47,731 nt of DNA from contig NZ_QZWH01000059.1 in the NCBI RefSeq assembly GCF_003601925.1, positions 1 to 47,731 on the forward strand, written 5' to 3'. Source of the stretch: Buttiauxella izardii. GTDB lineage: Bacteria; Pseudomonadota; Gammaproteobacteria; Enterobacterales; Enterobacteriaceae. The translations under genes and the position numbers were made by a program. Of the stretch, positions 1 to 10,137 are shown piece after piece. The notes under the pieces were generated by a model, which was not told the origin of the DNA, did not search any database, and was given only the letters and a program-made list of their open reading frames with translations. Every line of letters starts with the position of its first letter. Positions within the stretch are counted from its first letter, which is position 1.

Positions 1-106
1 CCTTGCTTACTACGACAGACGTAAGCAAAGTATCATCCGGATAGATTAGGCAGAATGTGTTACCTGTGTGACCGGTCTGATCTGTAACCTATGTGGCCGG
101 TCGTAC
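1..106 (+). mobile_element. Right-hand end of an IS481-family-like insertion sequence (partial)
   Basis: The end carries two direct copies of a motif like GTTACCTGTGTGACCGGTC (59-77 and 84-102), 25 bp apart, followed by GTAC at 103-106. The mirror image of this arrangement, also with a 25-bp period, occurs at 47257-47305 next to a recognisable transposase gene, so this is read as the outer end of a related but not identical element whose body lies left of the window. Bases 2-49 are open in one frame and stop with TAG, ending in YYDRRKQSIIRID; this could be the transposase C-terminus, but the piece is too short to prove it. Confidence 0.65.
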
Positions 107-135
107 ACTGCGCTTATCCGACCACCATAAGCGCA
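107..135. repeat. REP-like palindrome truncated by the IS end
   Basis: TGCGCTTAT (109-117) and ATAAGCGCA (127-135) form a perfect 9-bp stem with a 9-nt loop. The first arm plus loop, CTGCGCTTATCCGACC, looks like the second half of the enteric REP consensus. It lies between the IS end and the trhO stop codon and may stabilise the 3' end of the trhO transcript. No uridine tract follows on the trhO strand, so it is not a canonical terminator. Confidence 0.5.
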
Positions 136-154
136 AGCGACATCCATTTTTTTG

Positions 155-1204
155 TTACTCGGGGTCAGGGATCCCCAACGTCGTATTCAACACGCCGCGT
201 GATTTATTAAAAATCTTATTCCCGTTTTCACGGCCTGCACGGCGGCGGCGCTGCTCTTCGGGTGTAAGCGCCAGCTCATCACGGCAAATGTCACTACAGC
301 ATCCAGCAAACTTCTCAGCACAGCTCGGGCACTGAATAAACAGCAGATGGCAGCCGTCATTTTTGCAGTTGGTGTGGCTGTCGCAAGACGTGCCGCACTG
401 GTGGCAATGGGCGATCACATCTTCGGAAATACGTTCGCCCATACGCTCGTCAAAGACAAAGTTTTTACCGACGAAGCGCACCGGGATCCCTTGCTCACGC
501 GCACGACGGGCGTATTCAATAATCCCGCCTTCAATGTGGTAGACGTTCTTGAATCCGTTATGCATCATCCAGGCGCTGGCTTTTTCACAGCGAATCCCGC
601 CGGTGCAATACATGACGATTTTTTTGTCTTTATCGTCCTGCAACATATCAACGGCTTTCGGTAACTGTTCGCGGAAAGTATCTGCGGGAATTTCCATCGC
701 GTCCTGGAAATGGCCCACTTCGTATTCGTAATGGTTACGCATGTCGATAAACACAGCATCCGGGTCATCGAGCATCGCGTTAACGTCTGCGGCTTTCAGA
801 TAAGCGCCGACATTGCTGGCGTCGAATGACGGGTCATCAATCCCATCGGCCACGATACGGTCACGCACTTTCATGCGCAGAACCCAGAACGACTTTCCGT
901 CATCTTCAAGAGCGATATTCAGGCGCACGCCGTTAAGCGCGGCATGGAAACCGTAAAGCGTTTCGCGGAAGGCATCGACACGGCTTTGCGGCACGCTAAT
1001 TTGCGCGTTGATCCCTTCATGGGCGAGATACACGCGACCAAAAACATTCAGCGCGGTAAACGCCAGATACAGCGCATCACGCGTGGTCTGAGGTTCTTCA
1101 ATATGGAAATATTTATAGAATGAGATTGTGGTGCGTGGCTCGGTTTCAGCCAACATGCGCACGCGCAATTCATCATTCGATATGCGGTTGTGTAACACTG
1201 GCAT
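155..1204 (-). CDS. trhO: tRNA uridine(34) hydroxylase TrhO (YceA), rhodanese-domain protein
   Basis: TrhO performs oxygen-dependent hydroxylation of wobble uridine 34, the first step toward 5-(carboxy)methoxyuridine in tRNAs. The protein has an N-terminal acylphosphatase-like part (about residues 1-115), a rhodanese domain (about 130-230) with the cysteine loop [10 protein letters not shown] (Cys near residue 200), and a Cys-rich C-terminal tail ([28 protein letters not shown]). An in-frame start 17 codons upstream exists, but the family begins at MPVLHNRIS, so the start at 1204 is preferred, giving 349 residues. It is divergent from lpxL, as in E. coli. Its downstream side is cut by an IS481-type end about 50 bp past the stop. 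Confidence 0.96.
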   Translation of the reverse strand: MPVLHNRISNDELRVRMLAETEPRTTISFYKYFHIEEPQTTRDALYLAFTALNVFGRVYLAHEGINAQISVPQSRVDAFRETLYGFHAALNGVRLNIALEDDGKSFWVLRMKVRDRIVADGIDDPSFDASNVGAYLKAADVNAMLDDPDAVFIDMRNHYEYEVGHFQDAMEIPADTFREQLPKAVDMLQDDKDKKIVMYCTGGIRCEKASAWMMHNGFKNVYHIEGGIIEYARRAREQGIPVRFVGKNFVFDERMGERISEDVIAHCHQCGTSCDSHTNCKNDGCHLLFIQCPSCAEKFAGCCSDICRDELALTPEEQRRRRAGRENGNKIFNKSRGVLNTTLGIPDPE

Positions 1205-1433
1205 GGTGTTCGCTCGGCAATCGTTGAGAAAAAAGTGGGCTGCATCATAAAGCAATTAACGTTAATTTACATCCCTGCATTTTGCGCTACATTTCACTTA
1301 TTACTTCGCATTTAATTCAACAAACGCTGAAATATCAAACACTCTACACCTGTTAATTTTGGAAGATTCTTAATTAATGTCACAATAGTCTGACTCAAGA
1401 AGATCCGGCATTTGCCGTCACTATAGGTTTTAC

Positions 1434-2354
1434 ATGACGAACTTACCGCAATTCTCGCGCGCATTACTCCATCCCCGCTATTGGGGAACCTGGTTTGGCA
1501 TTGGATTGCTGTATGCAATTACCCTGCTCCCCTACCCAGTGATTTATCGGATTGGCTGCGGCCTTGGCCATTTAGCTATGCGGTTTATGAAACGCCGCGT
1601 CAGAATCACCCGCCGTAATATCGAACTCGCTTTTCCGCACGTCACGCCTGAAAAGCGTGAATATTATCTGGTTAAAAATTTCGAGTCCGTCGGCATGGGC
1701 CTGATGGAAACCGGCATGGCCTGGTTCTGGCCGACCTGGCGAATTCAGCGCTGGTGTGATGTCAGCGGCGTGGATCAAATCCATGCGGTGCAGGAAGCCA
1801 AACGCGGCGTGCTGTTAATCGGCATCCACTTCCTGACGCTGGAGTTAGGCGCACGCATGTTTGGGATGAACACCCCCGGCATCGGCGTTTATCGCCCCAA
1901 CGACAACCCTCTTCTCGACTGGCTGCAAACCTGGGGCCGGATGCGCTCGAATAAAAGCATGATTGATCGCAAAGATCTCAAAGGGATGATTCGTGCGCTC
2001 AAACAGGGTGAAATTATTTGGTACGCGCCGGATCACGACTACGGCCCGCGCGGCAGCGTTTTCGTGCCATTCTTTGGCGTTGACGAAGCGGCCACCACAA
2101 CCGGGACATACACACTTGCACGTATGTCAGGGGCGGCGATTGTGCCCATGGTTCCGCGCCGCAAGCCTGACGGCAAAGGCTACGAGCTGATTATTCTGCC
2201 CGCTGAATTTTCCCCTCCGCTGGAAACCCCGGAAGGCACCGCCATCTGGATGAATAAAATCATCGAGCAGTGCATCATGATGGCGCCTGAACAATATATG
2301 TGGCTGCATCGCCGCTTTAAGACACGCCCGGAGGGTGTGCCGTCGCGCTACTGA
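1434..2354 (+). CDS. lpxL: Kdo2-lipid IVA lauroyltransferase LpxL (HtrB)
   Basis: Inner-membrane acyltransferase that moves laurate from acyl-ACP onto Kdo2-lipid IVA, a late step of lipid A synthesis. The 306 residues match the usual family length. One N-terminal membrane helix (about residues 17-37) is followed by the catalytic HX4E motif HFLTLE at His132/Glu137, and by [17 protein letters not shown]. The C-terminus [13 protein letters not shown] is typical of LpxL/LpxM/LpxP. LpxL is chosen over its paralogues because of the location between trhO and mdtG, exactly as in E. coli. Confidence 0.96.
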   Translation: MTNLPQFSRALLHPRYWGTWFGIGLLYAITLLPYPVIYRIGCGLGHLAMRFMKRRVRITRRNIELAFPHVTPEKREYYLVKNFESVGMGLMETGMAWFWPTWRIQRWCDVSGVDQIHAVQEAKRGVLLIGIHFLTLELGARMFGMNTPGIGVYRPNDNPLLDWLQTWGRMRSNKSMIDRKDLKGMIRALKQGEIIWYAPDHDYGPRGSVFVPFFGVDEAATTTGTYTLARMSGAAIVPMVPRRKPDGKGYELIILPAEFSPPLETPEGTAIWMNKIIEQCIMMAPEQYMWLHRRFKTRPEGVPSRY

Positions 2355-2508
2355 TTCGCTATTCGATTAAGTCATAGGGCGGCGTAAAGTCGCCTTTAAT
2401 CGTTCTAAAACTGCATTTCATAAACATTGCCACTCTCCATTCAACAGGCGCATAATTAGCAAGGTAATAATTCCCCCGCATATCTTCTCTGCACTAAACT
2501 GGAGCGTT

Positions 2509-3735
2509 ATGACTCTCCCCGAGAGCAACATCAACTGGAAACGAAATCTCACCGTCGCCTGGCTTGGGTGTTTTCTGACCGGCGTCGCCTTTAGCCTGGT
2601 CATGCCTTTCCTGCCCTTGTACGTCGAAAGTCTTGGCGTGACAGGCCACAGCGCACTGAATATGTGGTCGGGTATCGTTTTCAGTATTACGTTCCTTTTC
2701 TCCGCGATAGCATCGCCTTTCTGGGGCGGCCTTGCCGACCGTAAAGGCCGCAAAATCATGCTGCTGCGTTCAGCGCTTGGCATGTCTATCGTGATGGTGT
2801 TGATGGGTTTTGCGAGCAATATCTGGCAATTCTTAGCACTGCGCGCCCTGCTCGGTTTGCTGGGTGGTTTTGTCCCCAATGCCAACGCGCTGATTGCGAC
2901 CCAGGTTCCGCGCCATAAAAGCGGCTGGGCGCTCGGTACGTTATCTACCGGTGGCGTGAGCGGTGCGCTGCTCGGCCCGATGATCGGTGGTTTTCTGGCG
3001 GATACATACGGCTTACGCCCGGTGTTTTTCATCACCGCCGCCGTGTTGTTTACCTGTTTCGTTTTCACTCTTTTCTGCATCCGCGAGCAATTCACGCCGG
3101 TTAACAAGAAAGACATGCTGCACGCGCGCCAGGTTCTCTCCTCCCTGAAAAACCCCAAACTGGTGCTGAGCTTGTTCGTCACCACAATGATTATTCAGGT
3201 GGCGACGGGGTCGATTGCGCCGATTCTGACGCTCTATGTGCGCGAGCTGGCGGGGAATGTCAGCAATCTGGCATTTATCAGCGGCATGATTGCATCCGTT
3301 CCCGGCGTGGCTGCGTTGATTAGCGCACCGCGTCTTGGAAAGCTGGGTGACAGAATCGGGCCGGAGAGAATTTTAATCTGCGCGCTGGTGGTTTCAGTGC
3401 TGCTGTTAATCCCAATGTCGATGGTGCAAACGCCATGGCAGCTCGGCGTATTACGTTTTCTGCTCGGTGCCGCCGACGGTGCGCTGCTGCCAGCGGTGCA
3501 AACGTTGCTTATCTACAATTCCAGCAATCAAATTGCCGGGCGTATCTTTAGTTACAACCAGTCTTTCCGCGATATTGGTAACGTCACCGGCCCGCTGGTC
3601 GGTGCCGCCGTTTCGGCTAACTATGGCTTCCGCACGGTATTTTTAGTCACCGCCTGCGTCGTGCTTTTCAACGCACTTTACTCGTGGATTAGTTTGCGAA
3701 GCCCTACTGAACGCCCCCGTATTTTGGAAGAGTAA
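2509..3735 (+). CDS. mdtG: Multidrug efflux MFS transporter MdtG
   Basis: Twelve-helix major facilitator superfamily drug:proton antiporter in the inner membrane; in E. coli overexpression gives fosfomycin and deoxycholate tolerance. The 408-residue protein has the MFS motif A signature [10 protein letters not shown] between helices 2 and 3, and the drug-antiporter motif C region [14 protein letters not shown] in helix 5. The start follows a GGAG-type ribosome site (ctggagcgttATG). It sits between lpxL and msyB as in E. coli, where mdtG belongs to the SoxS/MarA regulon; I did not find a convincing marbox here. Confidence 0.94.
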   Translation: MTLPESNINWKRNLTVAWLGCFLTGVAFSLVMPFLPLYVESLGVTGHSALNMWSGIVFSITFLFSAIASPFWGGLADRKGRKIMLLRSALGMSIVMVLMGFASNIWQFLALRALLGLLGGFVPNANALIATQVPRHKSGWALGTLSTGGVSGALLGPMIGGFLADTYGLRPVFFITAAVLFTCFVFTLFCIREQFTPVNKKDMLHARQVLSSLKNPKLVLSLFVTTMIIQVATGSIAPILTLYVRELAGNVSNLAFISGMIASVPGVAALISAPRLGKLGDRIGPERILICALVVSVLLLIPMSMVQTPWQLGVLRFLLGAADGALLPAVQTLLIYNSSNQIAGRIFSYNQSFRDIGNVTGPLVGAAVSANYGFRTVFLVTACVVLFNALYSWISLRSPTERPRILEE

Positions 3736-3740
3736 CGCCG

Positions 3741-3869
3741 TAATCCTCTAAATAATTCTAGTTGTATCGCGGCGGCAAGTGAACGAATCCCCTGGAGCTT
3801 ACTAAAGTAAGTGACAGAGGTGAGTGAACGCAGCCAACAAAGAGACAACTCGAAGTATGACGAGGATTA
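3741..3869. repeat. ERIC element (enterobacterial repetitive intergenic consensus)
   Basis: A 129-bp element between mdtG and msyB has exact 8-bp terminal inverted repeats, TAATCCTC (3741-3748) and GAGGATTA (3862-3869). The core contains GAATCCCCTGGAGCTTACT and AAGTAAGTGACAGAGGTGAG, which correspond to the ERIC1R and ERIC2 primer regions of the published consensus with a few changes. The inner part can fold into a long imperfect cruciform. Length and content fit a full ERIC copy, a non-autonomous mobile palindrome found only in intergenic DNA. Confidence 0.9.
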
Positions 3870-3964
3870 AATTTCATACTTGCAACTTTGCACACAGCGT
3901 CAACAATTAACTTGAAATTGCACCGGAGCGCGTGCTCCCTGACCTGTAACAAAAGGAGATGAGT

Positions 3965-4339
3965 ATGAGTCTGTACGCAACGCTGGAAGAGGCCATTGAT
4001 GCCGCACGCGAGCTTTTCCTTGTAGACAACCCTGAACTTGATGAAGAGAGTGCCAGTGTTCAGCAACTGAACATTCAGAAGTACATTCTTCAGGATGGCG
4101 ACATCATGTGGCAGGCTGAATTCTTTGCCGATGACAGTGAAGATGGCGAATGTTTCCCGATGCTGAGCGGTGAAGCGGCACAAAGCGTGTTTGATGGTGA
4201 CTTTGATGAAATCGAGTTACGTCAGGAATGGATTGAAGAAAACACGCTGCATGAATGGGACGAAGGTGAATTTCAACTTGAGCCGCCGTTAGATACCGAA
4301 GAAGGGCAAACTGCGGCTGATGAATGGGATGAGCGGTAA
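3965..4339 (+). CDS. msyB: Acidic secretion-related protein MsyB
   Basis: Small, strongly acidic cytosolic protein; in E. coli it was found as a multicopy suppressor of secY/secA defects, and its biochemical role is unclear. The sequence is rich in Asp/Glu and ends EPPLDTEEGQTAADEWDER, near identical to the E. coli tail. Two in-frame ATGs lie six bases apart. The Shine-Dalgarno AAAAGGAG (3951-3958) directly abuts the first, but sits six bases before the second, so the second (3965) is chosen. This gives 124 residues, the E. coli length. Preceded by the ERIC element. Confidence 0.93.
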   Translation: MSLYATLEEAIDAARELFLVDNPELDEESASVQQLNIQKYILQDGDIMWQAEFFADDSEDGECFPMLSGEAAQSVFDGDFDEIELRQEWIEENTLHEWDEGEFQLEPPLDTEEGQTAADEWDER

Positions 4340-4342
4340 CGC

Positions 4343-4573
4343 TTATTCGTACGGGCCGTGGCTGGCATCTATCGGCAGCAACAGAGTGTCGAAGACCAGC
4401 GAAAACGGTAAGTCTAAGACCGTGATATAGCGCCATGCACTATCACGCACGTCCCACTGCACACCGGGGTAATACTGATTACCATGTCCCTGCCCCGGTA
4501 CAGCGCGGCTGATAATACTGCCGCAGCCGCTGAGCAAGCACGCAACCATTATCACAGCCATCATTCTTAACAT
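4343..4573 (-). CDS. yceK: Small lipoprotein YceK
   Basis: Predicted lipoprotein of 76 residues with unknown function (DUF1375 family). The N-terminus MLRMMAVIMVACLLSGC has a hydrophobic signal and the lipobox LSGC with the lipidated Cys at residue 17. The mature part holds GQGHGNQYYPGVQWDVRDSA and ends in GPYE, as in E. coli YceK. A longer reading frame runs upstream, but the start at 4573 has a good GGAG ribosome site and matches the family. Convergent with msyB with only 3 bp between the stops. The opgH terminator hairpin lies just upstream. Confidence 0.92.
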   Translation of the reverse strand: MLRMMAVIMVACLLSGCGSIISRAVPGQGHGNQYYPGVQWDVRDSAWRYITVLDLPFSLVFDTLLLPIDASHGPYE

Positions 4574-4584
4574 TCTTTGACTCC

Positions 4585-4610
4585 AAAAAAATACCGGCCC
4601 GAAGGCCGGC
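4585..4610 (-). terminator. Rho-independent terminator of opgGH
   Basis: Read on the minus strand, GCCGGCC-TTCG-GGCCGGT forms a 7-bp GC-rich stem with a stable UUCG tetraloop, followed by ATTTTTTT. It begins about 22 bases after the opgH stop codon and ends before yceK, so it should close the opgGH transcript. Confidence 0.92.
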
Positions 4611-4631
4611 ATGGTGAGCGCGTTTGCCGGA

Positions 4632-7163
4632 TTACTTAGTCGGCAACGCCTCAGGGTTCAGCTCAACCGTTTTGTAGCTATCAACCCACGAAGAGTAACG
4701 CTGCGGGTTGGACCACACACGGTAATGCAGACGAGACATGGTGACCGGGTCGCTTAACAACACCAGGCGACGATCGCGATTCAGCTTATCAGGCGTTTCG
4801 TTCAGTGCCTGTTCAACGTGACGATCGCGAGCGATTTCCAGCACCTGGCTTGCACGGTGACGCGCCGTCGCCATTGCTGTTGCCAGTGCGTTATACGACG
4901 GGTTAAACACCGCGTGCATAAAGCCATCGTCCAGCGTACGGCTGCGGTTCAGCTTCAGGTAATTGTCGGTATCCACCAGCACCTGCGGAGGAGAATACTC
5001 TTCCGGGATCAGGAACAGCTTCCAGCGCTTGGTACGCAAACCGAGTGTCGCGCGGCTCGACAGCACCGAAACAAACGGCGACAGGATCAGCGAGAATACG
5101 ATTGGCGCAAGCCAGAACAGGAAGCGTAAATCCAGCCATGCCATACCCACTGCCCACACCAGCCCTAACAGAAGCTGGGAACCGTGGCGCATAAACGCTT
5201 CGCCCCAAGGGGTGGAATCGTCATCACGCTGCGGCGAATTCCAGACCACTTCCCAACCGAGGAACGCGCTGACCACAAATACGGTGTGGAACAGCATACG
5301 CACCGGAGCCAGCAGCACTGAGAACAGCACTTCGAGCAGCAGGGACGCGGTGACACGCAAGAAGCCACCAAACTCTTTCGAGCCTTTGCACCAAATCAAA
5401 ATGATGCTCAGAAGCTTCGGCAGGAACAGCAACACCATGGTGGAAGCAAACAGTGCGATTGCCAACTCTGGACGCCACTGCGGCCACACCGGGAACAACT
5501 GGCGTGGTTGCAGGAAGTATTGCGGTTCCGTCAGCGCGTGTACCACCTGCAAAGCAGTCGATAACGCGAGGAACATAAACCACAACGGCGCGGATAAGTA
5601 AGACATTACGCCTGTCAGGAATACCGCACGGTGAACCGGGTGCATGCCTTTGACCAGGAACAGACGGAAGTTCATCAAGTTACCGTGGCACCAACGGCGG
5701 TCACGCTTGAGTTCATCCAGCAAGTTCGGCGGCAGTTCTTCATAAGAACCCGGCAAGTCATAGGCAATCCACACGCCCCAACCTGCACGGCGCATCAATG
5801 CCGCTTCCACGAAGTCGTGGGACAGGATTGAACCGGCGAATGAACCTTCACCCGGCAGCGGCGCAAGCGCACAGTGCTCGATGAATGGCTTCACGCGAAT
5901 AATCGCATTGTGGCCCCAGTAGTGGGATTCACCCAACTGCCAGAAGTGCAGACCCGCGGTAAACAGCGGCCCGTAAACACGCGTCGCAAACTGCTGGCAA
6001 CGTGCATACAGGGTGTCCATACCAGACGCTTTTGGTGAAGACTGAATGATGCCCGCATTCGGGTTAGCATTCATCAGGCGAACCAGGTTGGTCAGGCAGT
6101 CGCCGCTCATGACGGAGTCAGCATCCAACACCACCATGTAGCTGTACTGGTTGCCCCAACGACGGCAGAAGTCATCGATGTTGCCGCTTTTACGCTTCAC
6201 ACGACGACGACGACGACGGTAGAAAATCTGCCCTTCGCCCTGCACTTCGTTGATCAACTCCATCCACGCTTTTTGCTCGGCAACACAGATATCCGGGTTG
6301 TAGCTGTCGCTCAGGATGTAAACGTCGAAGTGCTGCTGTTGGCCCGTCGCTTTTACCGATTCCCACGTCGCACGCAGACCCGCAAAAACACGGTCAACGT
6401 CTTCGTTACAGATAGGCATAATCAACGCGGTGCGGTTCGCCGGGTCAATAGGTTCATCGCCCACCGTTGAAGCAGAGATACTGTATTTATCTTTGCCCAT
6501 CAGCAGTTGCAGGAAGCCCATCAGCGCAGTCCAGAAACCGGCTGAAACCCAACAGAACAAGATAGCGAACAGAATCAGGATCCCGGTTTGCAGCACGTAC
6601 GGTAGCAGTTGCATAAAGGAAACCCATAAATCCTGGCCGATCATGTCGGAAGGATTAATCAGCGCCCACCCCTGGTAAGGAAGAATGGTCTTCATATACC
6701 AGGTCGCTACGACAGTCTGAGCAATGGTCAACACCAGCAGAATGTAACGGCGGATAGTCCCGACGGTACGCCATTTCTGCTCGGCTTCGGCCTCTTCTTT
6801 CGACATGTAGCGAGGGTTAACTTCACGCCCGCGTAAACGATCCCAGAAACGACCAATCGGGTTGGTGCGCCACGGATCGGGGAACATCGAAGCGCGCGTT
6901 GCTTTTGGCATCGCCTGCAACTGAGTGCGCCCTTCTTCGTCCTCGATCAGTTGTTCACCGCCCAATGATCCAGGCCAACTCGCTTCGAGCCGGGCCTTTA
7001 CCGAGGCTAAAGGAGAATCATCGGCTCTGTCATAATGGTGCCCTTTCGCGTCAAGCGCCTCATGCACCGCTTGTAGATCCGATGCAGGAAGAGCCGCCTT
7101 CTGCTCAGCAGAAAGCGGAAGAGCATCAATATAATCAGACGCAGTATCAGTAATCTTATTCAT
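4632..7163 (-). CDS. opgH: Osmoregulated periplasmic glucan glucosyltransferase OpgH (MdoH)
   Basis: Inner-membrane family-2 glycosyltransferase that makes the linear beta-1,2-glucan backbone of osmoregulated periplasmic glucans from UDP-glucose; in E. coli it also moonlights as a nutrient-dependent FtsZ inhibitor. The protein has 843 residues (847 in E. coli). Two N-terminal helices (about 138-160 and 190-215) precede the catalytic domain with [20 protein letters not shown] and the RDRRWCHGN acceptor motif. Several helices follow from about residue 510. It overlaps opgG by 8 bp, implying translational coupling. Confidence 0.97.
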   Translation of the reverse strand: MNKITDTASDYIDALPLSAEQKAALPASDLQAVHEALDAKGHHYDRADDSPLASVKARLEASWPGSLGGEQLIEDEEGRTQLQAMPKATRASMFPDPWRTNPIGRFWDRLRGREVNPRYMSKEEAEAEQKWRTVGTIRRYILLVLTIAQTVVATWYMKTILPYQGWALINPSDMIGQDLWVSFMQLLPYVLQTGILILFAILFCWVSAGFWTALMGFLQLLMGKDKYSISASTVGDEPIDPANRTALIMPICNEDVDRVFAGLRATWESVKATGQQQHFDVYILSDSYNPDICVAEQKAWMELINEVQGEGQIFYRRRRRRVKRKSGNIDDFCRRWGNQYSYMVVLDADSVMSGDCLTNLVRLMNANPNAGIIQSSPKASGMDTLYARCQQFATRVYGPLFTAGLHFWQLGESHYWGHNAIIRVKPFIEHCALAPLPGEGSFAGSILSHDFVEAALMRRAGWGVWIAYDLPGSYEELPPNLLDELKRDRRWCHGNLMNFRLFLVKGMHPVHRAVFLTGVMSYLSAPLWFMFLALSTALQVVHALTEPQYFLQPRQLFPVWPQWRPELAIALFASTMVLLFLPKLLSIILIWCKGSKEFGGFLRVTASLLLEVLFSVLLAPVRMLFHTVFVVSAFLGWEVVWNSPQRDDDSTPWGEAFMRHGSQLLLGLVWAVGMAWLDLRFLFWLAPIVFSLILSPFVSVLSSRATLGLRTKRWKLFLIPEEYSPPQVLVDTDNYLKLNRSRTLDDGFMHAVFNPSYNALATAMATARHRASQVLEIARDRHVEQALNETPDKLNRDRRLVLLSDPVTMSRLHYRVWSNPQRYSSWVDSYKTVELNPEALPTK

Positions 7164-8709
7164 TGGCAGGTAGCTGGTAGCTCCAGGTTTCGCTCAACGT
7201 TTGGTCACCATTGACCAGCGCTGCACGCATTTCAGTCGGTTTCTTATCGTCTTTGACTTTCACACGTACCGTCAAACGCCAGCCTTTAGTGACCGGGTTG
7301 TAACGTACCTGGCTGTCTACGATTTCACCGTTGTCACCAATGCTGGTTTGCGCGGTAACTGGCGTATCCTGCGGCAGTTTTTTCATATCTGCGCCGACAT
7401 AATCCAGCACAAACGCGATGGTGCCATCAGGCTGACGAATCAGATTAGACTGCTTCACATCACCGGTTGAACGGCGAGTCTGCGCGACGTATGCGTTATC
7501 AGGCGCATGCATTTTGTCTTCATCACGACTGAAGGTAATGGTGTACTTGAAGTTCATTTCTTTGCCTGGTTCCGGCAATTGATCCGGTGTCCAGTAAGCA
7601 ACAATGTTGTCGTTAGTTTCGTCATTGGTTGGAATTTCAACCAACTCGACGCGACCTTTACCCCAATCACCTTGTGGTGCAACCCAGGCGCTTGGACGCT
7701 GATCGTAACGATCGTCTAAATCTTCAAAGCGAGAGAACTGACGGCCACGTTGCAGCAAGCCAAAACCAACTGGGTTTTCTGTCGCAAACGAGCTGACAGC
7801 CAGGTGTTTCGGGTTGTTCAGCGGACGCCAAATCCACTCACCGTTCCCCGCATGAATAGACAGACCGTTAGAGTCATGCAATTCAGGACGGAAATTGGTC
7901 GAAGGAGACGGCTGGTTTGGCCCAAACAAGAACATACTTGTCAGCGGTGCCACGCCCAGTTTGCCCACTTTATCGCGCAGATAAACCTTCGACTGCACGT
8001 TAACCACGGTGTCACGCCCAGGGGTAATCACAAAGCGATACGCACCCGTTGCACGTGGGGAATCGAGCAACGCATAAAGAGTCAGCGTTTTATCGCCAGC
8101 TTTAGGACGTTCAATCCAGTATTCACGGAAACGTGGGAACTCTTCGCCAGATGGCAAAGCGGTGTCGATTGCCAAACCACGAGCAGACAGGCCATAAACC
8201 TGACCTGAGCCAATCACACGGAAATAACTCGCCCCGAGCATGCTGACAATTTCGTCGTTCTTATCTTTGCTGTTGATCGGATAGAGCACTTTGAACCCGG
8301 CAAAGCCGAGATCTTTCACGGTGTCTTTATCGTGTTTAACATCACCGAAATTAAAGTAATCCGGGTTGTACTTGATCTTATGAACCGCAGTGGCTGTCAC
8401 TTCGTTGATAGCAACCGGGGTGTCGAAGTACATACCCTGATGATAAAATTCAAGCTTAAATGGGGTCTTTAACTTGCTCCAGTAGGCTTTATCATGATTG
8501 AACTGGATCTGCTGGTAGTCCGCATATTTCATGTCGCGGAACTGCGATGGCAGATTAGTTTTAGGTGCTTCGTAGCTTTTGCCCGCTAATGTTTTCGCTT
8601 GTTTTGCGACATCATCGATGTTGAAAGCCCAAACCGAAGTGGTATAAAGCGACAGCATCACAGCAGCACCAAGCCCACACATTTTCATCATTTTTAGTTT
8701 ATGTTTCAT
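7156..8709 (-). CDS. opgG: Periplasmic glucan biosynthesis protein OpgG (MdoG)
   Basis: Periplasmic protein needed for glucan backbone release or beta-1,6 branching. A signal peptide ([19 protein letters not shown], then VWA-F) leads into a long beta-sandwich protein with family hallmarks [19 protein letters not shown] and [19 protein letters not shown]. Start choice is uncertain: 8709 gives [10 protein letters not shown]; 8691 gives the E. coli-type start MMKM; a GTG at 8721 also exists. The clear AGGGGGA ribosome site lies only about 2 bases before the GTG and about 14 before 8709. First gene of the opgGH operon; divergent from opgC. Confidence 0.96.
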   Translation of the reverse strand: MKHKLKMMKMCGLGAAVMLSLYTTSVWAFNIDDVAKQAKTLAGKSYEAPKTNLPSQFRDMKYADYQQIQFNHDKAYWSKLKTPFKLEFYHQGMYFDTPVAINEVTATAVHKIKYNPDYFNFGDVKHDKDTVKDLGFAGFKVLYPINSKDKNDEIVSMLGASYFRVIGSGQVYGLSARGLAIDTALPSGEEFPRFREYWIERPKAGDKTLTLYALLDSPRATGAYRFVITPGRDTVVNVQSKVYLRDKVGKLGVAPLTSMFLFGPNQPSPSTNFRPELHDSNGLSIHAGNGEWIWRPLNNPKHLAVSSFATENPVGFGLLQRGRQFSRFEDLDDRYDQRPSAWVAPQGDWGKGRVELVEIPTNDETNDNIVAYWTPDQLPEPGKEMNFKYTITFSRDEDKMHAPDNAYVAQTRRSTGDVKQSNLIRQPDGTIAFVLDYVGADMKKLPQDTPVTAQTSIGDNGEIVDSQVRYNPVTKGWRLTVRVKVKDDKKPTEMRAALVNGDQTLSETWSYQLPANE

Positions 8710-8985
8710 ATTAACCAGCACATCCCCCTTTGTGTGCTTAAATCAATCCAATCCATTTTAATGGAAACTTCTGCTTTCCGACAACCAATTACCCGCATTG
8801 TTCAGCGCGCCGGCTCAGGCTTTAAGCAAAAAAAGACAACTGCTTACGCTTTCGGAGTGCATCCTGGAGACAGGATGTCACGGTTAGTGTAGGGTTGCCA
8901 CGGAATTGATACCGTTCGGGACTTCAAGCCTATTGGGATATGTTCTTAAGGATAAGGCGATTCGTCCGATAATGTCTGGAGTATT

Positions 8986-10137
8986 ATGAGTAAAGCACCA
9001 CAGCAACGCGAGTTTTTCCTGGATTCTATCCGGGCCTGGTTAATGCTTTTAGGCATCCCGTTCCATATCTCGCTCATCTATTCAAGCCATACCTGGCATG
9101 TCAACAGCGTTGAATCTTCCTGGGGATTAACTCTCTTCAATGACTTCATTCACGCCTTCCGCATGCAGGTATTCTTTGTTATTTCAGGATATTTTTCCTA
9201 CATGCTGTTTCTGCGTTACCCGCTAAAACGCTGGTGGAAAGTGCGTGTGGAGCGTGTCGGCATCCCTATGTTGACGGCCATTCCCCTGCTCACTTTGCCG
9301 CAATTTTTAATGTTGCAACACGTTAATGACAAAGCCAAAAATTGGCCGGGTCTGACGCCATACGAAAAATACAACACTCTGGTGTGGGAGCTGGTTTCTC
9401 ACCTGTGGTTTTTATTAGTGATGGTGGTGCTGACGACCGTTGGTTTATTTTTGTTTCAACAAATGAAAAGCCGCCTTGCTGAGCCGTCAGAAAATAGCCA
9501 AACCAGTCTCACTTTAGGAAAGCTCTCAATCGCATTCCTGGGTTTCGGTATTTTATACGGCGCGATTCGCCGGACGATTTTTATTATTTATTCGCCAATT
9601 TTAAGCGATGGCTTATTTAATTTCGTGGTGATGCAAACGCTGTTCTACCTGCCATTCTTTATGCTCGGCGCGTTAGTGTTTGTGCGCCCCCAGTTGAAAG
9701 CGTTATTCACCACGCCGTCGCCAGGGTGCGCAGTGGGCGCGGCACTGGCGTTTTGCGCTTATCTCGCCAACCAGCGTTACGGCAGCGGCGATGCGTGGAT
9801 GTATGAAACGGAAAGTGTGATCACCATGGTGATGGGCTTGTGGATGGTCAACGTCGTGTTCTCGCTGGGCCATAAGCTGCTGAACTTCCAGTCAAAACGC
9901 GTGACCTATTTCGTCAATGCGTCGCTGTTTATTTATCTGGTGCACCACCCGCTGACGCTGTTCTTTGGCGCTTATATCACTCCACATATTGCGTCTAACA
10001 CGTTGGGCTTTATTACCGGACTGGTGTTTGTGGTGGGCATTGCGGTGATTCTTTATGAAATCCACCTGCGAATCCCGTTACTGCGCTTCCTGTTCTCCGG
10101 CAAGCCGCAGAATGTGGCAGTTAAAGTGACGCTATAA
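8986..10137 (+). CDS. opgC: Glucan succinyltransferase OpgC (MdoC)
   Basis: Multi-pass inner-membrane acyltransferase-3 family protein that adds succinyl groups to periplasmic glucans, making them anionic. The 383 residues (385 in E. coli) begin with the acyltransferase-3 motif [19 protein letters not shown], containing the conserved R and H, and include [13 protein letters not shown] and several further hydrophobic segments. The start follows a TCTGGAG ribosome site. Divergent from opgG across about 276 bp that must hold both promoters. Its last 6 bases overlap the 3' end of the convergent clsC. Confidence 0.95.
   Translation: MSKAPQQREFFLDSIRAWLMLLGIPFHISLIYSSHTWHVNSVESSWGLTLFNDFIHAFRMQVFFVISGYFSYMLFLRYPLKRWWKVRVERVGIPMLTAIPLLTLPQFLMLQHVNDKAKNWPGLTPYEKYNTLVWELVSHLWFLLVMVVLTTVGLFLFQQMKSRLAEPSENSQTSLTLGKLSIAFLGFGILYGAIRRTIFIIYSPILSDGLFNFVVMQTLFYLPFFMLGALVFVRPQLKALFTTPSPGCAVGAALAFCAYLANQRYGSGDAWMYETESVITMVMGLWMVNVVFSLGHKLLNFQSKRVTYFVNASLFIYLVHHPLTLFFGAYITPHIASNTLGFITGLVFVVGIAVILYEIHLRIPLLRFLFSGKPQNVAVKVTL

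Noticed and set aside
2418-3185. A 255-codon open frame on the minus strand inside mdtG
   Set aside because: Fully antisense to a well-conserved transporter gene, with no recognisable domain and Arg/Pro/Ser-rich composition typical of a shadow frame.
3758-4183. A 141-codon minus-strand open frame across the ERIC element and msyB
   Set aside because: It spans a repeat and the antisense of msyB; no signal or domain. ERIC copies often create spurious frames.
4963-5601. A 212-codon open frame on the plus strand inside opgH
   Set aside because: Antisense to the conserved C-terminal part of OpgH; no ribosome site and no family features.
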